Shown here: positions 16,491-23,066 of the stretch, in pieces
How positions within the stretch are numbered: position 1 is the stretch's first letter
How the letters are laid out: each line of letters begins with the position of its first letter
From: CAYGVT01 sp964353355
Lineage (GTDB): Archaea; Thermoplasmatota; DTKX01; GCA-020343715
DNA length: 23,454 nucleotides
Assembly (NCBI GenBank): GCA_964353355.1
Contig: CAYGVT010000088.1
Coordinates: 1-23,454, forward strand
Reading direction: 5' to 3'
Translations under genes and position numbers: made by a program
The notes under the pieces: model-generated
Databases searched by the model: none
Seen by the model: only the letters and a program-made list of their open reading frames with translations
Told to the model about the DNA's origin: nothing

Positions 16491-18338
16491 TCACGACTTC
16501 TCCTCTTTCTGGAATGCGCCCATCGCACTCACCACACGGAGGAGCAACACCACGATGACCAGCAACAGGACCACGACGACCACCAAGAGGACCGTGTTGA
16601 GCCTCGTGCTTGCCCGGTTCGCCGAGCCCTGGTCCTTGACGGAGCTGTCCAGCTCGCCCTGCGTCCTGTTGAGCGATGCCTCGAGACCATCGAGCCGCCG
16701 GCCGTTCGCTGAGAGGCTCCCGTTGACCTCGTCGAGCCCGGCCTGCATCGCGCGCTGGTCGGCCTCGATGGCGGCCATGGCCTCATCGAGTGAGCCTGCG
16801 AGCGATCGGTTAAGAGCGGCAAGATTCCCGTCCATCGTCACGATGAGGTCCTCGAGGTCCTTGGCGAGGGTCGCGTTCAGGTCCCCGAGCTCCCCCAGCA
16901 GGCTGGCCTCGAGGGTGGACATAAGCTGCCTGAGCGATACCTCAAGGCCGGCGAGGTCCCCTGATACCCCCTCGATGAGGGCGGTCAGGTCGGTCCTCAT
17001 GGTCTCCAGGCCCGTGCCGAGGACGTCAATCTCCAAGGCCATCACGTCAAGGGATGAGGCCATGGAGCCAATGGTGGAGTTGACGGCGCTCAGGGAGGCA
17101 ACGAGGGAGTCCATCTCGGCGCCCATCGTGTCCTGGCTTTCGGCGAGCGTCCGCACGGTCTCGTTGAGTGCGGCCAGGCTTGCGTTTATGGTCTCGAGCC
17201 TCCCAGGAAGGACGTCCTGGAACTCGAGATTGTCACCGATGCCATCCCCGTCCGTGTCCTTGTGCTCGAATGGATTGTCCGGGAACGCGTCCTCGGTATC
17301 TCCGTAGCCATCATCGTCCCTGTCGAGGAAGAACATGTAGATGTCGTCGTTGTGGTTCCTGGTGTCATCCCACACAATCCTGCTGCCGTATATCGCCGGG
17401 AAGGTCTCCCAGTAGCTGTGCGTGGTGATCTGGGACCCGGTGAGGGTGTCCAGGTCGTACATGTATATGTCCCAGTTGCCGTTCCTGTCATCCGTCCACA
17501 CGACCCTGCTCCCGTAGATGGCCGGGTTCTCTTGGTCGTACGGGTTCGATGTGATCTGGGTCTCGACCCGCGTGTCCATATCGTACATGTAAATGTCATA
17601 GTTGCCGCTCCTTCCATCCATCCATACTATCTTGTTGTCATGGATGGCCGGGGAGAATGCACCACGGGTGTATGGTGTGATCAGCGTCTCGGTCTGGGCG
17701 AAAACGTCGTACATATAGATGTCATGGTCGCCATTCCGGTCGTCCTGCCACACAATCTTGCCACTATAGATGGCCGGGTTCGTTTGTGCGTAGGGATTCG
17801 AGGTGATCTGGGTCTCGGTGCCCGTGAGTAGGTCGTACGTGTAGATGTCCCAGCTGAAGTCCCTGGAATCCATCCATACTATCCTGTCGCCATAGATGTC
17901 GGGATTTTGCTGGGTGGATGTGTCCGTCGTGATCCGGGTCTCGATGCCCGTGTCTAGATTGTACATGTAGATGTCACCGTTACTTTTCCTAATGTCCTCC
18001 CAGACTATCCTGCTGCCGTAGATTGCCGGGCGCCCTTGATAGCCATCGTCCGTGTTGATTTGGATCTCGGCGCCGGTGTCCAGGTCGCGCATGAAGATGT
18101 CCCATTCCCCATCCCTGTTGTCCTCCCACACAATCCTGTTGCCATACACATCTGGATAGTACTGAGTGCCCTTGCTCGTGGTTATCTGGCTCTCCTTGCC
18201 AAGGCCGTCCGCGGTCCCAGCCGTGGCAATCATTCCAAGGACCGACACGCACACGAGCATCGGCAACATCGTGAGGGCGAAAGCCCTCCGCATGCCATGG
18301 CCGTGCCACGCACCTTCACTTGTAAGACCTCTGTCCAT
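16491..18338 (-). CDS. Surface protein: TolB-like propeller, calcium-loop segment, coiled coil, C-terminal TM
   Basis: About 615 aa. A signal peptide (MRRAFALTMLPMLVCVSVLG, about 16-35) is followed by seven repeats of about 44 aa with the pattern PAIYGSRIVW.D.RNG..DIYMYDLDTG.E.QIT, predicting a propeller of the TolB/PD40 type. A thrombospondin-type-3-like calcium segment (DRDDDGYGD, then DTDGDGIGD) comes next. A roughly 200-residue heptad-rich coiled coil with Asn/Ser sequons follows, then a strong TM helix rich in Val/Leu and a short charged tail. The head-on-stalk layout suggests a surface display or adhesion protein. ATG 18338 is chosen because GGGAGG lies 8 nt upstream; this gene appears leadered, unlike most others here. 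TTG 18359 and ATG 18293 are alternatives. Base composition is distinctly less GC-rich than the rest. Confidence 0.87.
   Translation of the reverse strand: MDRGLTSEGAWHGHGMRRAFALTMLPMLVCVSVLGMIATAGTADGLGKESQITTSKGTQYYPDVYGNRIVWEDNRDGEWDIFMRDLDTGAEIQINTDDGYQGRPAIYGSRIVWEDIRKSNGDIYMYNLDTGIETRITTDTSTQQNPDIYGDRIVWMDSRDFSWDIYTYDLLTGTETQITSNPYAQTNPAIYSGKIVWQDDRNGDHDIYMYDVFAQTETLITPYTRGAFSPAIHDNKIVWMDGRSGNYDIYMYDMDTRVETQITSNPYDQENPAIYGSRVVWTDDRNGNWDIYMYDLDTLTGSQITTHSYWETFPAIYGSRIVWDDTRNHNDDIYMFFLDRDDDGYGDTEDAFPDNPFEHKDTDGDGIGDNLEFQDVLPGRLETINASLAALNETVRTLAESQDTMGAEMDSLVASLSAVNSTIGSMASSLDVMALEIDVLGTGLETMRTDLTALIEGVSGDLAGLEVSLRQLMSTLEASLLGELGDLNATLAKDLEDLIVTMDGNLAALNRSLAGSLDEAMAAIEADQRAMQAGLDEVNGSLSANGRRLDGLEASLNRTQGELDSSVKDQGSANRASTRLNTVLLVVVVVLLLVIVVLLLRVVSAMGAFQKEEKS
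17330..18175 (-). repeat. Seven tandem propeller-blade repeats, about 132 bp each
   Basis: The DNA repeats as well as the protein: near-identical blocks of the kind CCGTAGATGGCCGGG recur about every 132 bp (near 17385, 17515, 17645, 17770, 17895 and 18020), each followed by the codons for the VW.D.R and DIYMYD strands. Similarity at the nucleotide level points to fairly recent duplication or gene conversion among blades. Confidence 0.75.
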
Positions 18339-18593
18339 GCCTTTTTCCCTCCCAACCAAAGAGGAGCTCGAGGGACTCCATTCCTGAGAGGCGTATCCAT
18401 CGATATGGCATTAATATTTTTGGAAATCGTCACCTCAAATATGGAGTCTTGCACATGCACAGATGACCTCGCAATATATGGGATTGAATAATTCAGTCTC
18501 ATTCCCTTCATTTCGACTCAAGACCCGGTCGGGGATGGACGCTCCGCACGAATTCCCGCTTAGATGGCATGCCTGGCCGCGCCGGGCCCTGGA
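18339..18593. other. AT-rich intergenic region upstream of the TolB-like gene
   Basis: A 255-bp gap between the PGI/PMI stop and the TolB-like gene, clearly richer in A/T than the flanking genes in about 18395-18500. The minus strand carries an AAATATTAA element at 18412-18420, which would give a start near 18385 and a leader of about 50 nt that includes the Shine-Dalgarno GGGAGG at 18348-18353. No RNA gene or coding region was recognised. Confidence 0.5.
18348..18353 (-). promoter_or_regulatory. Shine-Dalgarno site of the TolB-like gene
   Basis: The minus strand reads GGGAGG with its last base 9 nt from the ATG at 18338. It is the clearest ribosome-binding site in the window and decides the start in favour of 18338. 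Confidence 0.6.
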
Positions 18594-19667
18594 TCATCCC
18601 TCGCGCGCGGCGCGCCTCTTTTTGAGCGCGCGCTTGAGGTCCTCGATCATCTCGATGGGCGTCGGGTCCATGCCCCTGAGGAACGCCAGGTACAGCGAGG
18701 TGTAGTCCCCGACCACGAGCGTGGACAGCATCCGGGCGAGCGCGCCCTCGCCCCTCGCCTGGACCTCGACGACGACCCGCGCGGTCCTGAAAGCCATCTC
18801 GCGCGTGAGCTCGATGCGGTCGGCCATGTCGGGCGTCTCCTGGGTGTCCCTGAGGACCACCGCGGAGAACAGCGAGGCCGTGTCCGAGCCCCCCCACGCG
18901 GGCGTGTCGTTGTGGTTGCACTCCGGGAAGAAGTCGTCGCGCGCCAGCACCTTGGCGTTCTCGTTGAGCTGTGTGCGCCACCTGCGCGCGACCGCGCGCA
19001 GCAGGCCCTGGCCGTAGACGACCGGGATGGTCAGGTGGATGGTGTGCGCGACCTGCTTGGCCACGTTGCCCGGGGTCGGGGTCTCCGGCGCGAGGAGGGG
19101 CACCATCTCGGCGAGCACGCCCTGCGCCTCGCGCAGCTCGTCAGAGGCGAACGCGAGCCCCACCTGCTCGAGGCCCACCAGGAGAGGGACGAGGAGGTAG
19201 GGCGTGGCCGCGCGCGGCACGGGCAGGTCCCCCGGGATGTGGACGAGGGGCACGCCCTCCTCCCCCGCACGCCTCGCGAGCTCCCCGCCGGAGGCCACCG
19301 CCACCGTGGGGCAGCCGCGCACGACGGCCTCCTCGAAGCACGCGAGCGTCTCCTCGGTGTTGCCCGAGTAGCTCTCGACGAAGACGAGCGTGCGGTTGCC
19401 GCAGTAGGCGGGCAGGCGGTAGTCGTTCACCACGTCCACGGGCACGTCCATGCGGTCGCGCGCCCAGTCGCGCAGCAGCTCCCCCGAGATGCCAGAGCCG
19501 CCCATGCCGCACACGACCACGTGCAGCGGGTTCGTGTGGGGGAGCCTCACCGCCTGCGCGAGGGCGGTGGCGTGCTTGAGCTGGTCGGGGAAGGACCCGA
19601 GGGCACCGAGCATCCCCCTGGGATCGAGCTTCCGCATCATCGGCACGTCATCGAGCATCTCCGTCAC
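18594..19667 (-). CDS. Bifunctional phosphoglucose/phosphomannose isomerase
   Basis: 357 aa with two SIS domains. Diagnostic motifs are GMGGSGISG at 54-62, SYSGNTEET at 99-107 (the sugar-phosphate loop), QLNENAK at 233-239, FPECNHND at 247-254 (putative catalytic Glu and His) and YLAFLRGMDPTPIEMIEDLK near 327-345. The family interconverts glucose-6-P or mannose-6-P with fructose-6-P and is the common archaeal PGI/PMI. It links glycolysis/gluconeogenesis to mannose-based glycan precursors, which a cell with many glycosylated surface proteins would need (inference). The start could be GTG 19667 or ATG 19658. Either one overlaps the 3' end of the TIM-barrel gene (20 or 11 bp), indicating one operon with translational coupling. 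Confidence 0.93.
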   Translation of the reverse strand: MTEMLDDVPMMRKLDPRGMLGALGSFPDQLKHATALAQAVRLPHTNPLHVVVCGMGGSGISGELLRDWARDRMDVPVDVVNDYRLPAYCGNRTLVFVESYSGNTEETLACFEEAVVRGCPTVAVASGGELARRAGEEGVPLVHIPGDLPVPRAATPYLLVPLLVGLEQVGLAFASDELREAQGVLAEMVPLLAPETPTPGNVAKQVAHTIHLTIPVVYGQGLLRAVARRWRTQLNENAKVLARDDFFPECNHNDTPAWGGSDTASLFSAVVLRDTQETPDMADRIELTREMAFRTARVVVEVQARGEGALARMLSTLVVGDYTSLYLAFLRGMDPTPIEMIEDLKRALKKRRAAREG

Positions 19668-20481
19668 CCACGTCCTCCCCCGCGAGGATGCGCTGGAGGA
19701 GGCGCACGTCCTTCTCGAGTAATGGGCTCTCGCATATTAAATGCACGTCGCACGTGAGGTCGAGCAGCACGGGCGCGAGCAGCCTGAAGTCGGGAGACCA
19801 GGCGTTCACGGGCAGGTGGCGCACCTCGCCCTTGGCCGTGAACTCGATGCTCTGGAAGTGGCAGTAGAGCAATCGGTCCGATAGCCCGACCGCCCAGTCC
19901 ACCACCTCGCGGAAGTCCTTCCTGCGCCTCAGCCCCCCGCCGCTCCTGGCGTGGAGGTGGGAGAAGTCCACCACGGGCAGCACGAACTCGAGCTCGTCGC
20001 AGACGGCCTCGATCTCCTCCATCGTGCCCCAGGCGGAGGCGCGGCCGGTGGTCTCCAGGCCGACGCGCACCCCGGAGACTCCCTCCTCGTCCATGCGCCG
20101 CCCGACGTCCAGGAGCCGCGCCACCACGCCGTCGGTGGCCCCGTCCGGGGGCAGCCCGGAGTAGGAGCCCCCGTGCACCGCGAACATGGGGGCGCCGAGC
20201 CACATGCACCGCCGCGCGGTCTCGACCACGTGCTCGACGGAGTGGAGCCTTGTGGCCTCCTCCTTGGAGTTGAGCGACACGTAGTAGGGCGCGTGGGCGC
20301 TGAGCGCCACGCCCAGCATGTCGGCGGCCTCCCCGATGGCGCGCGTGGTGCCCTCGGAGGCCCGGGCCCCCCTGACGTAGTTGACCTCGAGCGCGGTCAT
20401 CCCGAGCCCCCCGACCTGACGGACGGCGTCGAGCGTGCCGTTCGCGGTCGTCGTCGAGCCGGAGGGGCCTACCCTTATCAC
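19648..20481 (-). CDS. Endonuclease IV-like (AP endonuclease family 2) TIM-barrel protein
   Basis: 277 aa, near the usual length. The order of probable metal ligands follows endonuclease IV: His in SAHAPYY, His in FAVHGGSYSG, Glu in VGLETTG, Asp and His in VVDFSHLH, His in YCHFQS, then RHLP, and Glu in HLICESP. The usual Asp-Arg-His triad position reads Val-Arg-His, with a Glu just before, as I recall for archaeal members. It may act on abasic DNA or, like other family members, on a sugar phosphate; its partnership with PGI/PMI keeps the second option open. The frame is open far upstream, but GTG 20481 gives the typical VIRVGPSG start and lies 27 nt after a TATA box. It overlaps PGI/PMI downstream. 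Confidence 0.85.
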   Translation of the reverse strand: MIRVGPSGSTTTANGTLDAVRQVGGLGMTALEVNYVRGARASEGTTRAIGEAADMLGVALSAHAPYYVSLNSKEEATRLHSVEHVVETARRCMWLGAPMFAVHGGSYSGLPPDGATDGVVARLLDVGRRMDEEGVSGVRVGLETTGRASAWGTMEEIEAVCDELEFVLPVVDFSHLHARSGGGLRRRKDFREVVDWAVGLSDRLLYCHFQSIEFTAKGEVRHLPVNAWSPDFRLLAPVLLDLTCDVHLICESPLLEKDVRLLQRILAGEDVGDGDAR

Positions 20482-20504
20482 GGACAGCTGATTGCCCAGG
20501 AGCC

Positions 20505-20512
20505 AGATAAGG
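20505..20512 (-). promoter_or_regulatory. TATA-like box of the TIM-barrel/PGI operon
   Basis: The minus strand reads CCTTATCT centred about 27 nt before GTG 20481. It is GC-rich for a TATA element, so the call rests mainly on spacing. Confidence 0.45.
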
Positions 20513-20550
20513 CCTGCGCCGGTCCCGGGCATGAGAACCGAATGGCAAGG

Positions 20551-20558
20551 TACATAAC
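20551..20558 (+). promoter_or_regulatory. TATA-like box of the SDR gene
   Basis: TACATAAC in a divergent gap. Transcription would start near 20580, which suits a GTG start at 20593 better than the ATG codons at 20542 or 20572. Confidence 0.4.
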
Positions 20559-20571
20559 CCCGCCCCGCCTC

Positions 20572-21552
20572 ATGCCCGCGCGAGGCTGGATAGTGCAAAG
20601 GCCGTACCTGGTGCTCGGCGCGACGGGAGGGCTCGGCTCGGCCGTCCTCCGGAGGCTCGAATCCGAGGGCGAGCCCGTGCGCGTGCTCGTCCGCGACGGG
20701 GACGACCTCAGGGAGCTCCACCCACGGACCAACGCCGAGGTCGTCGAGGGCGACCTCGCCGTCGAGACCGACGTCGACAAGGCCATCGACGGCGCGCGCG
20801 CCGTCTTCCACTGCGCCGTCCCGGACTTCTTCAACTGGGGCGACTTGATCGGCCACACCCGCCGGCTCGTGGAGGCGGCCGAGGAGGAGCAGGAGCGCGT
20901 GGACCTCGTGTTCCCCAGCAACGTCTGGGTCTACGGGAGGCCCGACGTGGACACGGTCAAGGAGGATGCGCCGCGCGCGCCCTGCTCGGCCAAGGGCACA
21001 ATCCAGTCCAACATCGAGCGGTGCCTGCGCGAGGCGTGCGGGCGCGGCGAGTGCCGCATCGCGGTCGTCCGGTTCCCGGACCTCTACGGCCCAGGGCTCG
21101 CATGCCTTGCGGCCGAGCGCGTGTTCAAGCGCGCTGCCCAGGGCAAGGCGGTGCAGTGGCCCGGGCCCCTGGACGCCAAGCGCGAGCTCGTCTTCGTCGA
21201 CGACGCGGCCGACGCTTTGCTCATCGCGGCGCGGTCCGAGCGCGCGTGGGGCGAGGCCTGGCACGTGCCGGGACCCGCCGCCATCACGCCCCGCGAGCTC
21301 ATCTCGATGGCCTTCCAGGAGGCGGGCCACGCCCCGCACGTGGAGGAGATGGGCGCGCTCTCGCACAGGGCCAAGGGCTTCCTGAGCACGGAGTGGAAGC
21401 AGGAGCACGAGCTTCTGTACCTCTACCAGAAGCCATTGCTGCTCGACGGGACCAGGTTCCGCCGCGCGTTCGGGCGGCTGCCCGCCACGCCCTACAAGGA
21501 GGGCGTGAAGAGGACCATGGCGTGGTGGAAGGGGCGGCTGGAGAAGGAGTGA
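20572..21552 (+). CDS. Atypical SDR / NAD(P)-dependent epimerase-like protein
   Basis: About 326 aa. A Rossmann nucleotide-binding motif, YLVLGATGGLGS, lies at the N-terminus, with downstream extended-SDR landmarks: a VVEGDL strand, VFHCAVPD, VFPSNVWVYG and VVRFPDLYGPG. Where classical SDRs have Tyr-x-x-x-Lys there is SAKGTIQSNIE, so the catalytic Tyr is absent; this pattern resembles atypical SDRs. It probably binds NAD(P), but whether it is an oxidoreductase, epimerase or regulator cannot be told. Start options are ATG 20542, ATG 20572 and GTG 20593; the last gives the shortest lead into the glycine motif. It is divergent from the TIM-barrel gene, and its stop is followed directly by the tRNA fragment. 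Confidence 0.82.
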   Translation: MPARGWIVQRPYLVLGATGGLGSAVLRRLESEGEPVRVLVRDGDDLRELHPRTNAEVVEGDLAVETDVDKAIDGARAVFHCAVPDFFNWGDLIGHTRRLVEAAEEEQERVDLVFPSNVWVYGRPDVDTVKEDAPRAPCSAKGTIQSNIERCLREACGRGECRIAVVRFPDLYGPGLACLAAERVFKRAAQGKAVQWPGPLDAKRELVFVDDAADALLIAARSERAWGEAWHVPGPAAITPRELISMAFQEAGHAPHVEEMGALSHRAKGFLSTEWKQEHELLYLYQKPLLLDGTRFRRAFGRLPATPYKEGVKRTMAWWKGRLEKE

Positions 21553-21556
21553 GCCG

Positions 21557-21584
21557 GGGGGTTCGAATCCCGGCGGGAGCACCA
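21557..21584 (+). other. tRNA 3'-end fragment (T-arm, acceptor strand, CCA): probable attachment scar
   Basis: GGGTTCGAATCCC followed by GGCGGGAGCACCA matches the T-loop, acceptor 3' strand, discriminator A and encoded CCA of a tRNA. A perfect T-stem CCGGG/CCCGG would form if three extra G were removed between 21554 and 21561. No 5' half exists: the matching acceptor GCTCCCG and any anticodon arm are missing from the preceding SDR coding sequence. Partial tRNA 3' ends of this kind are left when an integrative element uses a tRNA gene. The tRNA identity cannot be assigned. Confidence 0.7.
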
Positions 21585-21642
21585 AGACTCCACGATCGAG
21601 CCCCACAGTACAGAAGTACAATCCAGGGTACCGTATCAAAAG

Positions 21643-21650
21643 TTATATAT
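21643..21650 (+). promoter_or_regulatory. TATA box of the DUF234 ATPase gene
   Basis: TTATATAT, inside a longer A/T stretch (21637-21657), is centred 27 nt before ATG 21674, predicting a leaderless transcript. Confidence 0.75.
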
Positions 21651-21651
21651 A

Positions 21652-21683
21652 TTTTAACCACCATTCATGAACCATGGTTAAAA
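21652..21683. promoter_or_regulatory. 32-bp dyad overlapping the start codon of the DUF234 ATPase
   Basis: TTTTAACCA (21652-21660) and TGGTTAAAA (21675-21683) are perfect 9-bp inverted arms. The palindrome TTCATGAA (21664-21671) sits exactly at their common centre (21667.5). The start ATG (21674-21676) lies in the right part. An operator or an RNA hairpin at the very 5' end are both possible; either would give local control of this gene. Confidence 0.7.
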
Positions 21684-22888
21684 TCGAGCTCAGACGTTCA
21701 ATAGCCATCTCCATCTCCAAGAATCCTGGCTGGTCCCTCGTCTACGGACGCAGGAAGGTCGGGAAGACCTACATGATCGAGCGCTTCGTCAAGTATGATG
21801 TCTACTTCACCGTCAGACCGGACCTGAAGGTCAAGGTGAGGGGTCTGCAGGTCGATGAGATCGACCGGCCTGACATACTCGCACGCACAGTGACCAACCT
21901 GCTCACCGAGGGCAAGACCGTCGTCGTGGACGAGTTCCAGAGACTGTCGCCGGGACTGCTGGCTGACTTGGCCCGCGCCCATCCGAGCGGTCGTCTCATA
22001 CTCACGGGCTCCAGCATGAGGGTCGTAGGGGAGATCACGGGACGGAGGTCGCCGCTCCTCGGCCTGCTCAGGCCCTTCAAAATCGGTCTCGTGTCACCAA
22101 CGGACCTGTTGGCCTCACTCGTCGGGACGATGGGACCGCGGCAGGCGCTCGAGGCCGCGCCCCTCCTCAGGGACCCCTGGACGGTCCCGTTCTTCGACCC
22201 TGACACGTTCCTCGAGGACATCGTGACGACCCTCCCGATGGTCGTGCCCGGGCTCGTCGGCGAGGTCTTCACGGAGGATGAGCGCGAGCTCACGAGGACC
22301 TACTCCTCCATCCTGTCGATGATCGGCTCCGGCGTCACCGACTACCGCGAGATAGCGAACACCCTCCACGGACGGGGCGTCATCCGGTCCAACTCATCGG
22401 CGAACGTCCTCCCGTACATGGGTAACCTCGTGGAGATGGGGCTCCTCGAGAAGGTGAGGCTCTACGGCAGCAGGAGGTACACCTACCGAATCCCCTCCCT
22501 CCCGATCAGCATGTACTATTACCTGGATTCGAGGTACGACCTCTCGGAGCGCGACGTCCAGTACAAGGAGATGGCACCCACTGCGGAGGCCCTGCTCCGT
22601 GCCGGCATCGAGGACTTCGTCGCCGACCTGCTCGCAGAGCGCCTCGGGGGCAGGAAGGAGCTCCTAAAGACCTCCGAACGGGAGGTGGACCTGATGGTCA
22701 CGGTGAGGAACAGGCCGGCGCTCGTCGGCGAGGTCAAGTGGGGCAAGGTCGGTCGGCGTGACGTCACACGGTTCATCGAGAAGGTCAAGGACTTCAAATG
22801 CAGGAAGGTCCTCGTCACACTGGAGCCCGTCGACACCGACGAGCTGGAGGTACTGACCCCACAGACCCTCATGGAGGGGACAGGCTGA
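21674..22888 (+). CDS. Orphan archaeal ATPase with DUF234/PD-(D/E)XK-like C-terminus
   Basis: 404 aa. Walker A GRRKVGKT at 25-32, Walker B VVVDEFQR at 83-90 and sensor LTGSSMR at 110-116 form a compact AAA/STAND-like ATPase. A winged-helix region at about 205-275 (YREIANTLHGRGVI ... YMGNLVEMGLLEKV) leads to a C-terminal nuclease-like fold with Glu313, Asp339 (EVDLM) and Glu353-Val-Lys355 (GEVKW). That is an apparently intact E-D-ExK signature, as in the DUF234 archaeal ATPases. The cellular role of the family is not established. The gene starts 90 bp after the tRNA scar, is flanked by A/T-rich DNA and has its own promoter and dyad. It differs in family from the DUF4143 ATPase but shares the AACCATG sequence at its start. 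Confidence 0.88.
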   Translation: MVKIELRRSIAISISKNPGWSLVYGRRKVGKTYMIERFVKYDVYFTVRPDLKVKVRGLQVDEIDRPDILARTVTNLLTEGKTVVVDEFQRLSPGLLADLARAHPSGRLILTGSSMRVVGEITGRRSPLLGLLRPFKIGLVSPTDLLASLVGTMGPRQALEAAPLLRDPWTVPFFDPDTFLEDIVTTLPMVVPGLVGEVFTEDERELTRTYSSILSMIGSGVTDYREIANTLHGRGVIRSNSSANVLPYMGNLVEMGLLEKVRLYGSRRYTYRIPSLPISMYYYLDSRYDLSERDVQYKEMAPTAEALLRAGIEDFVADLLAERLGGRKELLKTSEREVDLMVTVRNRPALVGEVKWGKVGRRDVTRFIEKVKDFKCRKVLVTLEPVDTDELEVLTPQTLMEGTG

Positions 22889-22911
22889 TTCCGATTCACC
22901 GCACGGATATT

Positions 22912-23034
22912 TCATTCGAGGGGAGAAATATCTTCCACTATAGTGGATGATAATCGCCGAATATCTTCCACTATGATGGATGATAGCATCCCATGCGGGC
23001 AGTGCAGACTGTTGTGACCTATCGCATCGATCAT
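22912..23034 (-). CDS. Possible small gene (40 aa) with an 11-residue tandem repeat
   Basis: The minus strand opens with ATG at 23034 and ends with TGA at 22912-22914. The C-terminal half contains LSSIIVEDIRR followed by LSSTIVEDISP, an in-frame 11-residue duplication that matches the 33-bp DNA repeat period. A TATA-like GATAAAAT lies about 28 nt before the ATG, as at several other genes in the window. Against it: it is short, no family is recognised, and the repeat also contains DNA palindromes that could be binding sites without any protein. It is convergent with the DUF234 ATPase. Confidence 0.35.
   Translation of the reverse strand: MIDAIGHNSLHCPHGMLSSIIVEDIRRLSSTIVEDISPLE
22927..22985. 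repeat. 33-bp-period direct repeat, each copy with a central palindrome
   Basis: The 26-base blocks 22927-22952 and 22960-22985 differ at only two central bases. The first contains the perfect palindrome TCCACTATAGTGGA (22934-22947); the second has the imperfect TCCACTATGATGGA. A period of 33 bp is three DNA turns, so both would face the same side of the helix, as in paired operator sites. No such copy was noticed elsewhere in the window. Confidence 0.8.
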
Positions 23035-23043
23035 CTATGCGAA
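23023..23043. other. 6-bp hairpin in the ATPase-folP gap
   Basis: TCGCAT (about 23022-23027), a 9-base loop and ATGCGA (about 23037-23042) can pair. It may terminate transcripts coming from either side, or be incidental. The rest of 23043-23172 shows a TATA-like box and no other recognised element. Confidence 0.3.
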
Positions 23044-23058
23044 AGCGGCTAGTGCACC

Positions 23059-23066
23059 ATTTTATC
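23059..23066 (-). promoter_or_regulatory. TATA-like box ahead of the 40-aa ORF
   Basis: The minus strand reads GATAAAAT centred about 28 nt upstream of the ATG at 23034. The spacing matches leaderless starts elsewhere in the window. Confidence 0.45.

Noticed and set aside
20533..21639. N-terminal extension of the TIM-barrel frame
   Set aside because: It is antisense to the SDR and its low-complexity composition does not match the family; the family start VIRVGPSG is at 20481.
22927..22985. CRISPR array
   Set aside because: Only two copies, separated by 7 bases, so no true spacers; no cas genes are nearby.
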